Source: Impatiens glandulifera
Lineage: Eukaryota; Streptophyta; Magnoliopsida; Ericales; Balsaminaceae
DNA length: 64,000 nucleotides
Assembly (NCBI RefSeq): GCF_907164915.1
Contig: NC_061862.1
Location: 144,282,972 to 144,346,971 of the forward strand
Reading direction: 5' to 3'
Shown: one piece after another, positions 49,196 to 63,028 of the stretch
How positions within the stretch are numbered: position 1 is the first letter of the stretch
Layout of the letters: each line of letters starts with the position of its first letter
The notes under the pieces: model-generated
Told to the model about the DNA's origin: nothing
The model's database searches: none
Seen by the model: only the letters and a program-made list of their open reading frames with translations
Translations under genes and position numbers: made by a program

Positions 49196-49975
49196 TACTA
49201 AGGACGGGTTATGTATTATATTATTATTAGTTTATTTATTTTATTTTTGTTAAAATCATTTTAATTTTGTTTTTGATAAAAAGACATTATTTACAAATGT
49301 ATGAAGTGAACCCATCCATTATATTCTTTACTAGGCTTAAAGAATGGAAAATAAGAAAAACACAGAGAAAGATAAAAGTAAAATATGTGACAAAGTAAAC
49401 TGTAACCTTATACTTAATTAAAGTTTTTAAATTAATAAATTCTATATATTTTATTAATATGTGAATAGTTTTTTACAGTTTTACTATCATTATAATGATA
49501 CTGAAAAGATATTTTGCGACACATGGTGGTTTGCTGTTCAAGATCTTCTCTTAGGAATAGGGTTTGCTGGATTGGGAAGTTATTGCAGAAACAATATATA
49601 TCTTCTAAAAGTTATGTTTTAAGTTTTCTTAGATTTATCCTCTCTTCTAACATAGCGGTTCTAACATAGCGGTAAGAAGAGGTGAATAACCCCAACTTAA
49701 CTTGTGTCTTATCTTTATGTAATATTTGATCGGAGTCAGCTGTGTAAAACCGAATCATAATCACTCCTGGAGTTGATGATATGATTATTTGACTCAAATT
49801 TTGCTACAAGTATGATGGGATTGACAACTTTTAATTAATAATGTTCTATATTTTCAGCATTTGTTAATATATTCTTCAGTATTAATTTTTTGCCAATTTA
49901 AATTATTTATTATGCAAATATATTGATTTTCAAAGAAAAAACAGAGGTCATTTACATCAAATTTGAGGTGTTATT
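49196..49975. other. Right remnant of inverted repeat 2 and spacer (unit B)
   Basis: Counterpart of about 11907-12675 in unit A, including the exon 4-like and exon 5-like (FYYHYNDTEK) MBD paralogue fragments near 49290-49510. No open gene. Confidence 0.5.
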
Positions 49976-49991
49976 AAAAATTACTTTTGTT

Positions 49992-52053
49992 GGCTTTCAA
50001 AATAGATATCAAGAAAGTTTTCAACTCTGTTAGATGGGAAGCCATTCGAGACTTTTTGGTTGTTTCTGTTTTTCCTATGATTTTTATTGATTGGATTATG
50101 TAGTTCGTTTCATCGTCCTACTTTGTTGTTAGTGTCAATGGAGTCCACAAAGGCTATTTCAAAGGTGAAAACGGGGTAAAACAAGGGGACCCCCCTCTTC
50201 TTACATTTTCGTAGCTATCATGGCGATCTTTGAGAGCATCTTCGCGATGTTCCGAAATAATCGACCATACATCTTTCACCCATTCTGTGAGGTGGAGGAG
50301 GTAACCCATTTATGTTTTGCTGACGATTTGTTCATTCTAGCGCACGCAGACATTGATTCCATTAAAACTATTATGGCTGCACTAACGTTCTTTTTTGAGG
50401 TTACAGGTTTAACTATTAATGAAAGTAAAAAGTGTGACATTTTATGGAGGCATAAATGACGAAACGAAGCAGGACATCTTCAACATCATGGGCGTCAAGG
50501 AAGGAAGTTTTCCCGTAAGGTACTTAGGAATTCCGTTAACCGCTAAGCAAATTGAGATCTCACACTACAAGCCGCTAATTGAAAAGGTAAAAAACACGAT
50601 ATCTGGATGGGAAGCAAAAAAACTTTCTTATGCAGGGAGGATTGAACTTATCAAAAACAGTGGTCATGGGCATAATTGGCTACTGGGCACAGCAAATGGT
50701 CATTCCGAAGAAGGTAATGAAGGAGCTCGATACACTGATGAGGAACTTTATCTGGGGCAGTAGCGGAAGAGAAGAAAAAATGTCAAATGGACCGCTCTTT
50801 ACAAACCGAAGGATGAGGGAGGCATCGACTTGAAGAACTGTATCGAGTGGAACAAGGCTCTCACCTTCAAGCATTTGTGGGCTTTAGAGCACAATTAGGA
50901 GTCACTATGGATCAAATGGGTGCATACGAGGTTTATGTAATACGAAACCAGCATCTAGACCTGCAAAATTAATGAAGGTATGAGCTGATCTCTAAAAAAG
51001 ATTCTTAAACTAAGAAGTGATATTGCAGATCTTTATGACATCCGGTTAAGAGACGGGAAAGACACTCTATTCTGGCATGACCTCTGGTTCGAAAACCAGC
51101 CTGTCATCCACAAGGAGGAGTTTCAAAATACCTGCATCAGAAGGGACTACATAGAAGCGAAAATCAGAGACATTAAAGACGGAAATTGGGACTCACTCCT
51201 GAGAAGAAATCCAGAAGGACAGATGATACTTGATCATATAAGTAACATACAACTACATGACAGACCGGATATTCATGAATGGAAAGCTGAGGACAATGGG
51301 AAGTTGGTATCGAAGAAAATATGGGAGGTAACCCGGGAAAAAGCATAGAAAGTAGAATGGGCTCCTCTTGTATGGTCAACGAAGATTATCCCTAGACATC
51401 AGTTCATCCTATGGCTCGCATTCTGGGAAAGACTCAACACTCGTGATCGTATCAGCAAGTATATGAATATCCCAAACACGAACTGTCTTCTATGTAGAGG
51501 AAATGAAGAAACCATAGATGACCTATTCGGGAGCTGTTGTATTGCTTCAGAGCTTTGGGACATATTCTATAAAAGCCTGAAGCTGATCAGTTTCCCGAGC
51601 GAATTGAATGAAATCAAAGATGCAGCACTACTCAAAGCCAAGGAAAATAGATTTGCAACAAGCATGTTCAAGTGCGGTTTGGAGCAGTGGTGTATAACAT
51701 TTGACAAGAGCAGAATGCAAGGGTATATGACAACCCGCAGGAGCATTGAAGAGTTATGGAAAGATATTGTATCGGATTGCAGCGCCCTCGCGGGAACGTG
51801 GACAAGAATTCCAAGCACGGAGAAGAACTGGAATATCTGTAGGAACTGGATTTACCGTTTTTTAAACTCACTAGAATTGAAAGCATTGTAATCAGATAAT
51901 TCATTTACATTTTTAGCTTTTTAGCTTTTACTCAGAATGTTACGACTTCAAAATCATTCTAGGCCTGTCTAGAATGATCTCTTAAACTCGTGGGTTTTTT
52001 TCCCATTTTTGGGAATTTTTAATGAAATGACGCTAAGTCGTTTTCCAAAATAA
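49992..52053 (+). mobile_element. 5'-truncated L1-type LINE (unit B)
   Basis: Same insertion as 12690-14717, with a perfect 16-bp target duplication AAAAATTACTTTTGTT (49976-49991 and 52054-52069) and an A-rich 3' end. Twin copies in both units confirm that the insertion was ancestral. Confidence 0.92.
49993..51891 (+). pseudogene. LINE ORF2 remnant (unit B)
   Basis: Better kept than the unit A copy. The reverse transcriptase box reads FADDLFIL with both aspartates, GVKQGDP is present upstream, and the C-terminal zinc-binding region NCLLCRGNEETIDDLF is intact in the last open stretch (51463-51891). It is still broken by an in-frame TAG near 50100, a one-base insertion near 50425, a frameshift near 50650, and further stops near 50760, 50895 and 51345. 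Confidence 0.85.
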
Positions 52054-52238
52054 AAAAATTACTTTTGTTAGTTTAGCTATTTTAGTGGGTGATAAATACA
52101 GAAGTAATAAAAGTCTTTAAATACTAAAATAAAAAAGCTCAAAACTTATATCATTTGAAAGAGATTCCTTCTCTTAAATGTTCATGTGGAGATGTAACAC
52201 ACAGGACCCAACCAACCATCCATGGACTAGGGCAAACT

Positions 52239-52736
52239 TGTTGGGCTTTTTTTTGGGTTCAGCCCAATCAGAAAATTAATTAAATGAGCAAAACCTAAGA
52301 ATGCTGCTCATTCTATTACTTCTAGAGAGAGAAGCCATTCTGCAAAGAAGAGAAGAAACAGAGGAGAAGAAACAGAGGAAGAAAAAGAGAAGGAGGCAGT
52401 AGATCTCTTACATTTTCACCTTCAGGTTCCAATTTCTTGTTGTCTTATATCTAGACTAGCTTGAGTCTAAATGAAATTGGTTTTCTCTGTTTGTATGCCT
52501 CAACTTTGGGTTTAAAGTTGAGAAGAACATTTGTATCTGTTTCTTGCTTATAGTGAAATTTGCTGGTTGGCCCCGTGGTTTTTTACCCTCCAGGTTGAGA
52601 GGGTTTTCCAAGTAAATCTGGTGTTGTTTTGTTCTGTGTTTGATCTTCTATTTTAAACTTGGATAACCTATGCATTTACCCATCTAAAATTCCTTATTAC
52701 AGTATAAAAGTAATCTTCGTATCAAAATTCCCAACA
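52239..52736. mobile_element. Solo LTR, second family (498 bp)
   Basis: Begins TGTTGGGC and ends TTCCCAACA, an 8-base-class inverted terminus with the TG-CA ends of an LTR. Unit A has no insertion at the same place (near 14893). Flanks AAACT and AGACC are an imperfect match to a 5-bp duplication. The interior holds AG-rich leader-like sequence and no ORF. It is unrelated to the dyad-rich LTRs apart from the first few bases. Confidence 0.8.
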
Positions 52737-52741
52737 AGACC

Positions 52742-53312
52742 CTTAAGGCAAACCATTCAAAAAATAATTAGTAAATGTAATATGTTAAAGTCAACACAAT
52801 AGGTCATATAACACATTAGTCTTTGTCCATTTCTTTTTAATATAGGCAATAACCAATATGAAGAAGCACAATGTGTAATGAACAAAAGTTTAGAAATATA
52901 ACCATAGAGTTCTATACCATCTTACAACTAACAGCAAAATATAATCGCAATATAATTGCTTACATCTTACAACTAGCAGAAAAATATCATTACAAAATAA
53001 TTGCTTCCATCTTACAACTAACAACAAAATATAACCCTAATCGATACAAGAAACAATTTCCAATCATAGCAAAATATAATTTCTTCCATCTTACAGTTAA
53101 CAGCAAAATATAAGCCCAATATAATCACCTAATTGATACAAGCAATTTCCCCAAAAAAAATATAGATATATGGGACTTACTTCTCCCTTGGCTTGTTTGT
53201 ATCTTTGTGAATGTCATCATCTTGTTCAATATATTAATTTAAATTATTATTTTTATAAATTTGTGTCAGACTCAATCATGTCGTGTATCTTATGCGTATC
53301 ATATCGTGTCTT
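52742..53312. repeat. Spacer with 50-60 bp minisatellite (unit B)
   Basis: Counterpart of 14893-15460, with the CCATCTTACAACTAACA module at about 52915-53130. No gene. Confidence 0.6.
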
Positions 53313-53700
53313 CACTAGTAAAAAAAGCTTTAATAGCGACGACAAATGCCGAGGGAATACAAACCATCAGTATATAGTATATCATTGCCGACCACAACTA
53401 CAATAGTAGGTATTTAGGGTTTAATAGCGACCACTTAAAAAGCCCTCAGTATTTGGGGCTTTATAGCGACCACTTAAAAAACCCTCGGTATTATAACCAA
53501 TATATCGATGATTTTGAAGCCTCGGTATACCTCCTTAATTTTAAATAAAATGTAAAAAATTAAATTTATCAGATATTATCAAATTAAAATTCTATATATC
53601 AATTTGTTGAATTATCATCTTATTTTAAATTGTTTATTAATCTCTTTAATACATAATTTTTAATTTGATTACATATTATCTTATTTTTCAATTTAAGTTA
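53313..53700. mobile_element. One end of a CACTA (En/Spm) transposon
   Basis: Starts CACTAGTAAAAAAAGC, the plant CACTA terminal form, followed by subterminal repeats with TAGCGACCACTTAAAAA (twice) and CCCTCGGTATT-like words. The other terminus is missing; the sequence returns to the tandem array at about 53701. Unit A lacks the insertion. Probably a truncated copy or one cut short by deletion. Confidence 0.8.
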
Positions 53701-53869
53701 TATTATTATGATCCACTGACTCTTTCGTATTGTGTCGACCCAATCGTGTCGTGTCAATGACCGTTTTCTTATAGTAATCCCTAATGTTATAAAAAAAAGT
53801 TTAATTAGCTAGTAAGGTTACTAATTAAATAAAATTAGCAACTTCATTAACTAAAAAGAATGATTACAT

Positions 53870-54370
53870 ACTTTGTTGGCATGAACTCACTATACACAAT
53901 ATTATGATGCATAATTTTGCAAAGAACAATTATGCCTCTTCCATTTCCTCTAAAATGTGAGAAAATACTTTAGGCATAACCTATTATGATATTCAACCTC
54001 GATAAGACAGATGAAAGACCCTAGACAAACCCAAAAATTTATTCGATTGCTCAACATCCCTGAAATATTGGCCCATTGACCGAAGTGCTACACCTATTAA
54101 AACAAATTCAAATTAATAGATATTTCTTAAAGAGATATGTAACTAATACATTAAAAAATATTCTACTATTCTCAATTCGGATAGAAACTACCTAATGTTC
54201 TCTGATCAATTAATTATTACCCAAAAATAATGGAAGAGTATGCCAACGAAGACTGCAACATATCCGCTAAATAGTAGCTAGATGCATGACTTTCGTCTAC
54301 ATATTTAAGCCATAGTCCACATGGATTACTACTATCAGTACATCAACCAAATTCTCTACATTACTCATTC
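53870..54370 (-). pseudogene. Aspartic protease fragment, monomer 1 (unit B, uninterrupted)
   Basis: Intact arrangement of the monomer that is split by the solo LTR in unit A. The 3' exon-like part (54090-53875) is degraded in the IFGFG region; the 5' part lies at about 54365-54220. Confidence 0.6.
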
Positions 54371-54831
54371 GAACATGAAATCGTCATAATTATTAATAAT
54401 GATATCAATATTTATTTGTTTTTGGAATTTAAGTTTATTTATTTTAGACAAACATAATGTTGAAAGTCTCCTCAATACAGACATGGACATCGTGCATAAA
54501 TGTTCCTAATCGACTACGACAAGGCGTGTTAGACTCTCAATCGTGACGTGTTTTAATCTTATGCGTGTCGTATTGTGTCTTGACCCACTAAAAATATTAT
54601 GATCCGCAGACTTTTTAGTATCGTGTTAATTGGTGTCCATGAGTTTATTTGTGTCGTGTTAACTCGTGTTTAAATTCTTGTTTTGTGTTAATCTAAGAAG
54701 AACTGGTCATAGTGTCGTGTCGATGACCGTTTTCTTATAATAAGCCATAATGTCAAAAAATGTTTAATACTAATTAAATAAAATTAGAAACTTCATCAAT
54801 TAAAAAGAATTATTATATTTTTGTTGGCATG

Positions 54832-55325
54832 AGCTGACTATACACAATATTAGGATGCATAATTTTTCCAAGAATAACTATGCCTCCTCCATCTCCTCAC
54901 AAATAGTGAGAAAATACTTTAGGTATAACCTGTTGCGATGTCAACAGCGATAAGACAAATGAATGACCCTGGCCAAACCCAAAAATTCCGTCATGGCTCG
55001 ACATCCTTAAATATTGGCCCATTGGCCGAAGTGCTACACCTATTAAACCAAATTCAAATTAATAAATGTTTCCTAGAGAGATACGTAACTAATACATAAA
55101 AATACTCCACTATTCTCTATACGGATAAAAAAATTACCCAATGTTCTCCGATCAATTAATTATTACCCAGAAATAATGGAAGAGTATGCCACAGAAGACT
55201 ACAACATATCCGCTAAATAGTAGCCGGATGCATGATTTTCGTCTACATATGTATGCCAAAGTCCATATGGACTACTGCTATTAGTACATCTGTCATTTTC
55301 ACTACATAACTCATTCAAACATGAA
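54832..55325 (-). pseudogene. Aspartic protease fragment, monomer 2 (unit B)
   Basis: The 3' exon-like part has GGCCAGGGT at about 54967 read on the minus strand, so the family glutamine of the IFGFGQG motif is kept where unit A has TAG. A one-base loss nearby shifts the frame. The 5' part (55325-55170) is longer than in unit A monomer 2. Confidence 0.65.
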
Positions 55326-55789
55326 ATCGTCGTAATTATTTTAATGATATCAATATTTATTTGTTTTTAAAATTTAAGTTTATTTATTTTAGACAAACAT
55401 AATATTGAAAGTCACCTCAATTTAGAGATGGGTATAATGCATAAACGTTCTTAATCAACTAAGATAAGTCGTGTTTGACTCTCAATCGTGTCGTGTTTCA
55501 ATCTTATGCGTGTCATATCGTTTTTTGACCCACTCAAAATATTATGATCCACACACTCTTTCGTATTGTGTTAATTTGTGTCCATGAATTTATTTATGTC
55601 GTGCTAACTCGTGTTAAATTCTTGTTTTGTGTTATTCTAAGTAGAACTTGTCAACGTGTCGACCCAATCGTGTCGTGTCGATGACCGCTTTCTTTTAAGC
55701 CCTAATGTTCAAAAAATGTTTATTTAGCTAGTACGGTTATTAATTAAATAAAATTAGCAACTTCATCCATTAATAAGAATGATTACATT

Positions 55790-56290
55790 TTTTGTTGTTG
55801 ACAAGAGCGAATTATACACAATATTATATTGCATAATTTTTCCAAGAACAATTATGCCTCCTCCATCTCCTCTCAAATAGAGAGAAAAGACTTTAGGCAT
55901 TACCTGTTGCGATGTCAACAGCGTTAAGACAAATGAATGACCTTAGCCAAACCCAAAAATTCCATCGATGGCTCGACATCCCTCAAATATGGGCCCAATG
56001 GCCGAAGTGCTACACATATTAAACCAAATTCAAATTAATAGATGTTTCCTAGAGAGATACGCAACTGATACATAAAAAAATCCAGTATTGTCAATTCAAA
56101 TAAAAAATACCCAATGTTTTCCGATCAATTAATTATTACCCAAAAATAATAGAAGAGTATGCCACCGAAGACTACAACATATCTGCTAAATACTAGCTTG
56201 ATGCATGACTTCCGTCTATATTTGTAAGCCAAAGTCCACATGGACTATGCTATTAGCACCACGACCATTTTCACTACATATCTCATTTAA
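55790..56290 (-). pseudogene. Aspartic protease fragment, monomer 3 (unit B)
   Basis: Counterpart of 30203-30704, with the same motif order and stops. Confidence 0.6.
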
Positions 56291-56774
56291 ACATGAAATG
56301 GTCATAATTATTTTAATGATATCATATTTATTTGTTTTTGGAATTTAAGTTTATTAGACAAACATAATATTGAAAGTCTCAATTTAGAGATGGGCATCGT
56401 GCATAAACATTCATAATCGACTAAGACATGTCGTGTTAGACTCTTAATCGTGTCATGTTTCAATCTTATGCGTGTCATATCGTGTCTTGACTCACTCAAA
56501 ATATTACAATCCATAGACTCTTTTGTATCGTATTAATTCGTGTCCACAAGTTTATTTGTATCCAAGAGTTTATTTGTGTCGTGCTAACTCGTGTTTAAAT
56601 TCTTGTTTTGTATTATTCTAAGTAGAACTGGTCATCGTGTCGACCCAATCGTGTCGTGTCAATGACCGTTTTCTTATAGTAAGCCCTAATGTTCAAAAAA
56701 TGTTTATTTAGCTAGTAAGGCTACTAATTAAATAAAATTAACAACTTCGTCGATTAAAAAGAATGATTACATTT

Positions 56775-57215
56775 TTGTTGGCATGAGCGGACTATACATA
56801 ATATTAGAATGCATAACCTGTTGCGATGTCAACAACGATAAGACAAATGAATGACCTTGGCCAAACCCAAAAATTTCGTCGATGGATCTACATCCTTCAA
56901 ATATGGGCCCAATGGCCGAAGTACTACACATATTAAACCAAATTCAAATTAATAGATGTTTCCTAGAGAGATACGCAACTAATACATAAAAAAATTCCAC
57001 TATTCTCAATTCGAATAAAAAACTACCCAATGTTCTCTGATCAATTAATTATTACAAAAAAAAAATAATGGAAGAGTATATCACCAAAGACTGGATATGA
57101 CTAAATAGTAGCCTGATGCATGACTTCTGTCTACATATGTAAGACAAAGTTCACATGGGCTACTACTATTATTAGCACATCGGCCATAGTCACTACATAA
57201 CTCATTGGAACATGA
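56775..57215 (-). pseudogene. Aspartic protease fragment, monomer 4 (unit B, internal deletion)
   Basis: Counterpart of 31190-31615, sharing the loss of about 90 bases that removes the VFSHCL region. The glutamine codon of IFGFGQG is present here as CAA. Confidence 0.6.
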
Positions 57216-57679
57216 ACTCGTCATAATTATTAATGATGATATCAATATTTATTTGTTTTTGGAATTTAAATTTATTTATTTTGGACAAACATAATGTTGA
57301 AAGTCACCTCAATATAGAGATGTACATTGTGCATAAACGTTCCTATTCGACTAAGACAAATCGTCTTAGACTCTCAATCGTGTTGTGTTTCAATTTTATG
57401 CGTGTCGTATCGTGTCTTGACACACTCAAAATATTATGATCCATCGACTTTTTCGTATCGTGTTAATTTGTGTCCATGAGTTTATTCGTGTCGTGATAAC
57501 TCGTGTTTAAAATTGTATTTTCTGTTATTCTAAGTAGAACTGTTCATCGTGTCGATCCAATCGTGTCGTGTCGATGCCCGATTTCTTATAGTAAGCCCTA
57601 ATGTTAAAAAATGTTTAATTATCTAGTAAGGCTACTAATTAATAAAATTAGCAACTTCATTAATTAAAAAGAATGATTT

Positions 57680-58185
57680 CATACTTTGTTGTTATGAGCG
57701 AACAAATACACAATATTATGATGCATAATTTTGCCAAAAACAACTATGCATCCTCCACCTCCTCTCAAACAGTGAGAAAAGACTTTAGGCATAACACGTT
57801 GCGATGTCAACCGCGATAAGACAAATGAATGACCTTGATCAATCCCAAAATTTTTGTCGATGGCTCGACACCCCTCAAATAATGGCTCATTGGCCGAAGT
57901 GCTACACCTATTAAACCAAATTCAAATTAATAGATGTATCCTAGAGAGATACGCAACCAATACATAAAAAATATTACACTATTCTCAATTCGGATATAAA
58001 ACTACCCAATGTTCTCCGATCAATAAATTATTACCCAAAAATAATGGAAGAGTATGTCACCGAAGACTACAACATATCCGTTATATAGTAGTTAGATGCA
58101 TGACTTTCATCTACATATGTAGTCCACATGGACTACTGCTATTAACACATCGACCATATTCACTACATAACTCATTCGAACATGA
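57680..58185 (-). pseudogene. Aspartic protease fragment, monomer 5 (unit B)
   Basis: Counterpart of 32060-32575, the best-kept monomer, with near-identical 3' exon-like sequence including VFSHCLRG. Confidence 0.65.
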
Positions 58186-58612
58186 AATCGTCATAATTAT
58201 TAATAATGATATCAATATTTAATTGTTTTTGGAGTTTAAGTTTATTTATTTTGGACAAACATAATGTTGAAAGTCACTTCAATACAGAATTGGGCATCGT
58301 GCATAAACGTTCATAATTGACTAGGACAAGTCGTGTTAGACTCTCAATCTTGTCATATTGTGACTCAATCTTATGCATATTATATCGTGTCTTGATCCAC
58401 TCAAAATATTATGATCCACAAACTCTTTCGTATCATGTTAATTTGTGTCTACGAGTTTATTCGCGTCCACGAGTTTATTCATGTTGTGCTAACTCGTGTT
58501 TAAATTCGTGTTGTTTTGTTATTCCAAGTAGAGATGGTCATCGTGTTGACTCAATCGTGTCATATCGATGCTTGTTTTCATGCGTGTCAGGTCGTGTTTT
58601 GACACACTCGTG

Positions 58613-61180
58613 TTAATATATATTGTTATATATATATATTAAAATTTATTCTTAGTAAAAAAATTAAAATATGATTATTAATTAATTTATTTTAATTTAA
58701 AAATTTACAACTTAATTTAATAAATTAAATATGTTATTTGAAAAATTAATATGTTAAACAGGTAAAATATGTAGATATAAATTTTAGCATATAATTTTAT
58801 AAATAATAATTTAAATATTAATTATTTAAAACGTGTTTTAAAACATACAAATAATTATTTAAATAAAATTAGTTAAATTTATTATTTTAAATTTATTAAT
58901 TTATTTAAAATAATTAATATATTAAGTTAGTTAAATATGATAAATATAAAATTTTATAATTTTTAAAATATTAAGTAAGAAGTTATGACTAATTATTTAA
59001 TTAAGTATATAATAATATATATTAAAAAGCAAAGAATATTTTTTTTTTGAGAAAATATAGTTTCTATTTTTTTTATTTTTTATTTAAACAATTTAATCTT
59101 ATAATTTTATATTGAGACATTTATTTAATTTATAAAATATTTAATCATGTTTTATTAATTATATTTTAAAAAAATTGTATTTTGTTTGTAAGGATAAATA
59201 TTATTTATAATACTTAAATTTAAAAAATATTTAAATACGATTAAAGTTAGTTAAATTATAAATATATTAAATACAATCAATTATGTGATTAAATTCATTT
59301 ATGAATACAAAGAAATAAAACTAAATAACATTCTAATAAAAAATTTCAACAATATTTGTAGGTGTTTTTTCTAATAATATGTGAGTTTTAAAATATATAA
59401 TGTTTAAAGTATTTTTTTTTACTAAAGTTTGATTTTGAATACTTTCTGTTTTGTTAATTAATTAATTTGTTTAATAGCTTTCAATTTAGATTAAAACCAT
59501 GTACAAGTTAATTTTTAATAGCCTAAGCCTAATGCTTTTCTTCAAGGTTGTAGAAGGAAGGGATAGTTTAAATTTAAAACATTTAAAATCAATTATATTT
59601 GTTAGTTCTCATTCAATTATTTAATAAAAATAATTAAATCAGGTACTAAAAAAGAACTTTGCTTATATGCTTAGAATATGTTTTTTCATCCTTTTTAAAA
59701 GATGAAAAAAGAGTAAAATAAGATGAGGAAGCCATCTAGAACTTTTTATTTAACTATAGACCCAGAGCTGGATCTCCAACCGAATCAAATCAGATTTTTT
59801 TAAGAAAAAATTAAAATTGAAAACTAATTTTTTTTTTATATAAATATCTTATTAAAATATTAATTTAAATAAAATAATATTCTTAATTAAATAACTTTAT
59901 TCCAATTTTAAGTGTTTCAAGATTCTATCATTTAAATAATTATATTAAATTACTATTATTAAATATAATATAATACTTATATATATATATATACTATTAT
60001 ATATTTTTAATATAAATTAAAACATTTCGAGTTAAACAAAAATCCGCAACTCATTTATTAAAAATATTAAGATTTGTTATAATTTTAAACTTAAAAGTAT
60101 TTAAAGATGAAAATATAGAGCTTTTATTTGATAATTTTATTTAAAAATGTGTTCAAATCTTGTCAAAATTTATTTTTAGTTTATCAAGGATAACAACAAA
60201 AATAAGAGTTTTTATTTTTTTATTTTAATATATTATTCGTCATTTATTAAAAAAGATCAAACATTAATACATATTATTATAATTTTTTTAATAAATTTAT
60301 TTTTTATATTTTTATCCATGTTCCTGATTAGTATTAAAAGTATCAAATACAATCCAATACAATGTAAGATTATCTTTATAAAATAAATTATTTTTATTGT
60401 ATTACTTAATTATAATAAAATATTATCATTTATAATTAAATAAATTAGAATATATTTTTAAAATATAAATAATATAATAAATATTAAATTAATATATATC
60501 AACCAAACTATAAATTAAAAATAAAGTTTATAAATTAAAAATTATTTTATACATTTTTTCATACCAAATATCAAATAGTCATCCAGATATTTTTCAGCGA
60601 AGATCCAATTTCAACATTAATTCCAGATGCTTTCCAAATTGTCCTTAATATAATAAATAAGAATATATTTTTAAAATATAAATAATATAATAAATATAAA
60701 ATTAATATATATATATATATCAATCAAACTAATAAATTAAAAATCATTTTAAGTACACTTTCTCATACCAAATATGAAATAATCATCCAGAAATTATTCT
60801 TGGGTTTTTCACCAAAGATCCAATTTCAACTCTAATTCCAGATACTTTCCAAATTGGCCAAATTTATTCCATTATTTTTATTTGTATGGATACCAAATTT
60901 ATTTTGTTTGGAGGCCTCCCATTCTTAGGCTGGCCCTAATGCATATTCATTTATTAACTAGCTACCTTGTTAGTGCATCATTTATAAGAATGATGCACTA
61001 ATCTCATTTGATTCCCCTCACTTACATTCTTAAATGTGTCATATTTATTGGTATCATAGTTCTATATTTTATTTTTTAGATTTAGATTTAGATTTAATTT
61101 TTTTCTTCTAATTTCTTCAAAATTTTTATTTTATAAAATGAAATAGTAATTATAACATCTTAATCCAAACAAATCCTTCC
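58613..61180. other. AT-rich DNA without genes (unit C)
   Basis: Counterpart of 121-2200 and 32998-35710. It includes the blocks missing from unit A. Nothing else recognised. Confidence 0.6.
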
Positions 61181-61334
61181 CTTATTTAGGGATATAAATA
61201 ACACTGAATTTTTTCTCGTCTTATCTCAAATTAGATTTGCCGTCAAAACTCTCTACTATTTGGGCGACTCGGTGAGCGTGTCCATTTTTCTCTGAAATTG
61301 TTGTTGTATTGTCTTTCTTCTTCTGTGTAGTTTC

Positions 61335-62040
61335 AGATATGTTCTTCATTCGTTTTTTCTCATTATTTGTTTGATTATATCCATTTTGTAGATCTTTGTG
61401 TATCTTCCGATTGTATCCATTTTGTAGATCTTTGTGTATCTTCCGATTGTCTTGGTAGCTTAGAGAGCTCTTTCGACATATCGTTTTTGCTCATTATTTG
61501 TTCGATTATATCCATTTTGTAAATCTTTGTGTATCTTTCAATTGTATCTATTCTGTAGATCATCAGATTGTCTTTGTAGCTTTAAAAGCTCTTCCGATAT
61601 ATCGTTTTTTCTCATTATTTGTTCGATTAGATCCATTTTGTAGATCTTTGTGTAATCTATTTTTTTTTTTAGATTTTCTGATCGTCTTTGTAGCTTAAAG
61701 AGCTCTTCCGACATAACATTTTTGCTCATTATTTGTTCGATTATATCCATTTTATAAATCTTTGTGTATCTTTCGATCGTATCTATTTTATAGATCTTCA
61801 GATTGTCTTTGTAGCTTAAAAATCTCTTCCGATATATCGTTTTTGTTCATTATTTGTTCGATTAGATCCATTTTGTAGATCTTTGTGTAATCTATTTTTT
61901 TTAGATCTCTTGATTGTCTTTGTAGCTTAAAAAGCTCTTCTGACATATATTTTCGCTCATTATTTGTTCGATTATATCCATTTTGTAGATCTGTGTGTAT
62001 ATTCCGATTATCTTTGTAGCTTAAAGAACTCTTCCCATAT
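61335..62040. repeat. Leader minisatellite (unit C)
   Basis: Third copy of the 130-145 bp minisatellite, preceded by the TATA-like site at about 61191. Confidence 0.8.
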
Positions 62041-63028
62041 ATGCTCTCATTTTATTAGATCTCTTATTCCCTTTGATCTTGCTCATTTTGTCTCAATTAT
62101 TTAGATTTTGCAGATCTATGACATGGCATAATTGTAAACATCCGACTGCATTCATTCGGTCTCGTTTGTAATATAATTCTAAGGTAAAAATACATATTAT
62201 TGATTTAAGAGTTAACTAGTTAGATTTATGTTAGATTTTGTGTGAGTCTTTGTAGATTGAAGAGAGATCACTCACATAGCTTTTTTTTTGTGTGCGATTT
62301 AGGTCATTAGTTAAGTTATCTTTCTCTTGCAATTTTTTGTTCTCTTATAATTCTCTTATTTATTCATTGGATATTAATTTCTCTTTGATTTGTTCATTAT
62401 GTCTTTTGCAGATCTATGTTAGAAAATCATGAACATCCGGTTGCACCATATTTTCTCGTTACATACTATAGTTTCACGGTAACATATATTTTCGTTGATT
62501 TAACTAGTCTCAACGAATTATATTCGTTTTTGTCTTCTTTAACCATGTCATATATATTTGATTGTTCTTATATTTCAACATTAACATTTATTTTGTATAG
62601 ATTAAGGATTTGTAATGCTATATAACACCTATTAGGACATGATTTTTTTAAGTTCATAGATCCATCCATAAGTATTGTATTTCTTATAGCTGTAGTTTTT
62701 GCAACAATAATATCTTGATGACTATAAATGATTATGCCTAATCAGTTACAAATTTTTCATTTTCTTTTTCAGATTTGTAATCACAATCAACCATTCTCCT
62801 CTAAGATAAAAAAAGGTTAGTAGTTTCTCTATATTATTTTCAATGATTTAATTTAATACCAGTACATGATTTATAATCAAATAAAAATTGTTCAAATTTA
62901 AACTAATAATGTTGATCAGCATTACAACTTTTGAAGAAAAAATCCAATTGGATTATGATCTAATCCAATTATAATGTTGGATAAGCACACACAGATCTAA
63001 TACAACTTTTATTGATAAATTATTTGTT

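Larger units (their letters stand above)
53701..58612. repeat. Tandem array of protease-derived monomers (unit B)
   Basis: Five monomers with junction words at about 53740, 54716, 55659, 56640, 57550 and 58545 (steps of about 910-995). It carries the empty sites of the unit A insertions at 54109-54113 (CAAAT) and 54609-54613 (GACTT). Confidence 0.85.
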
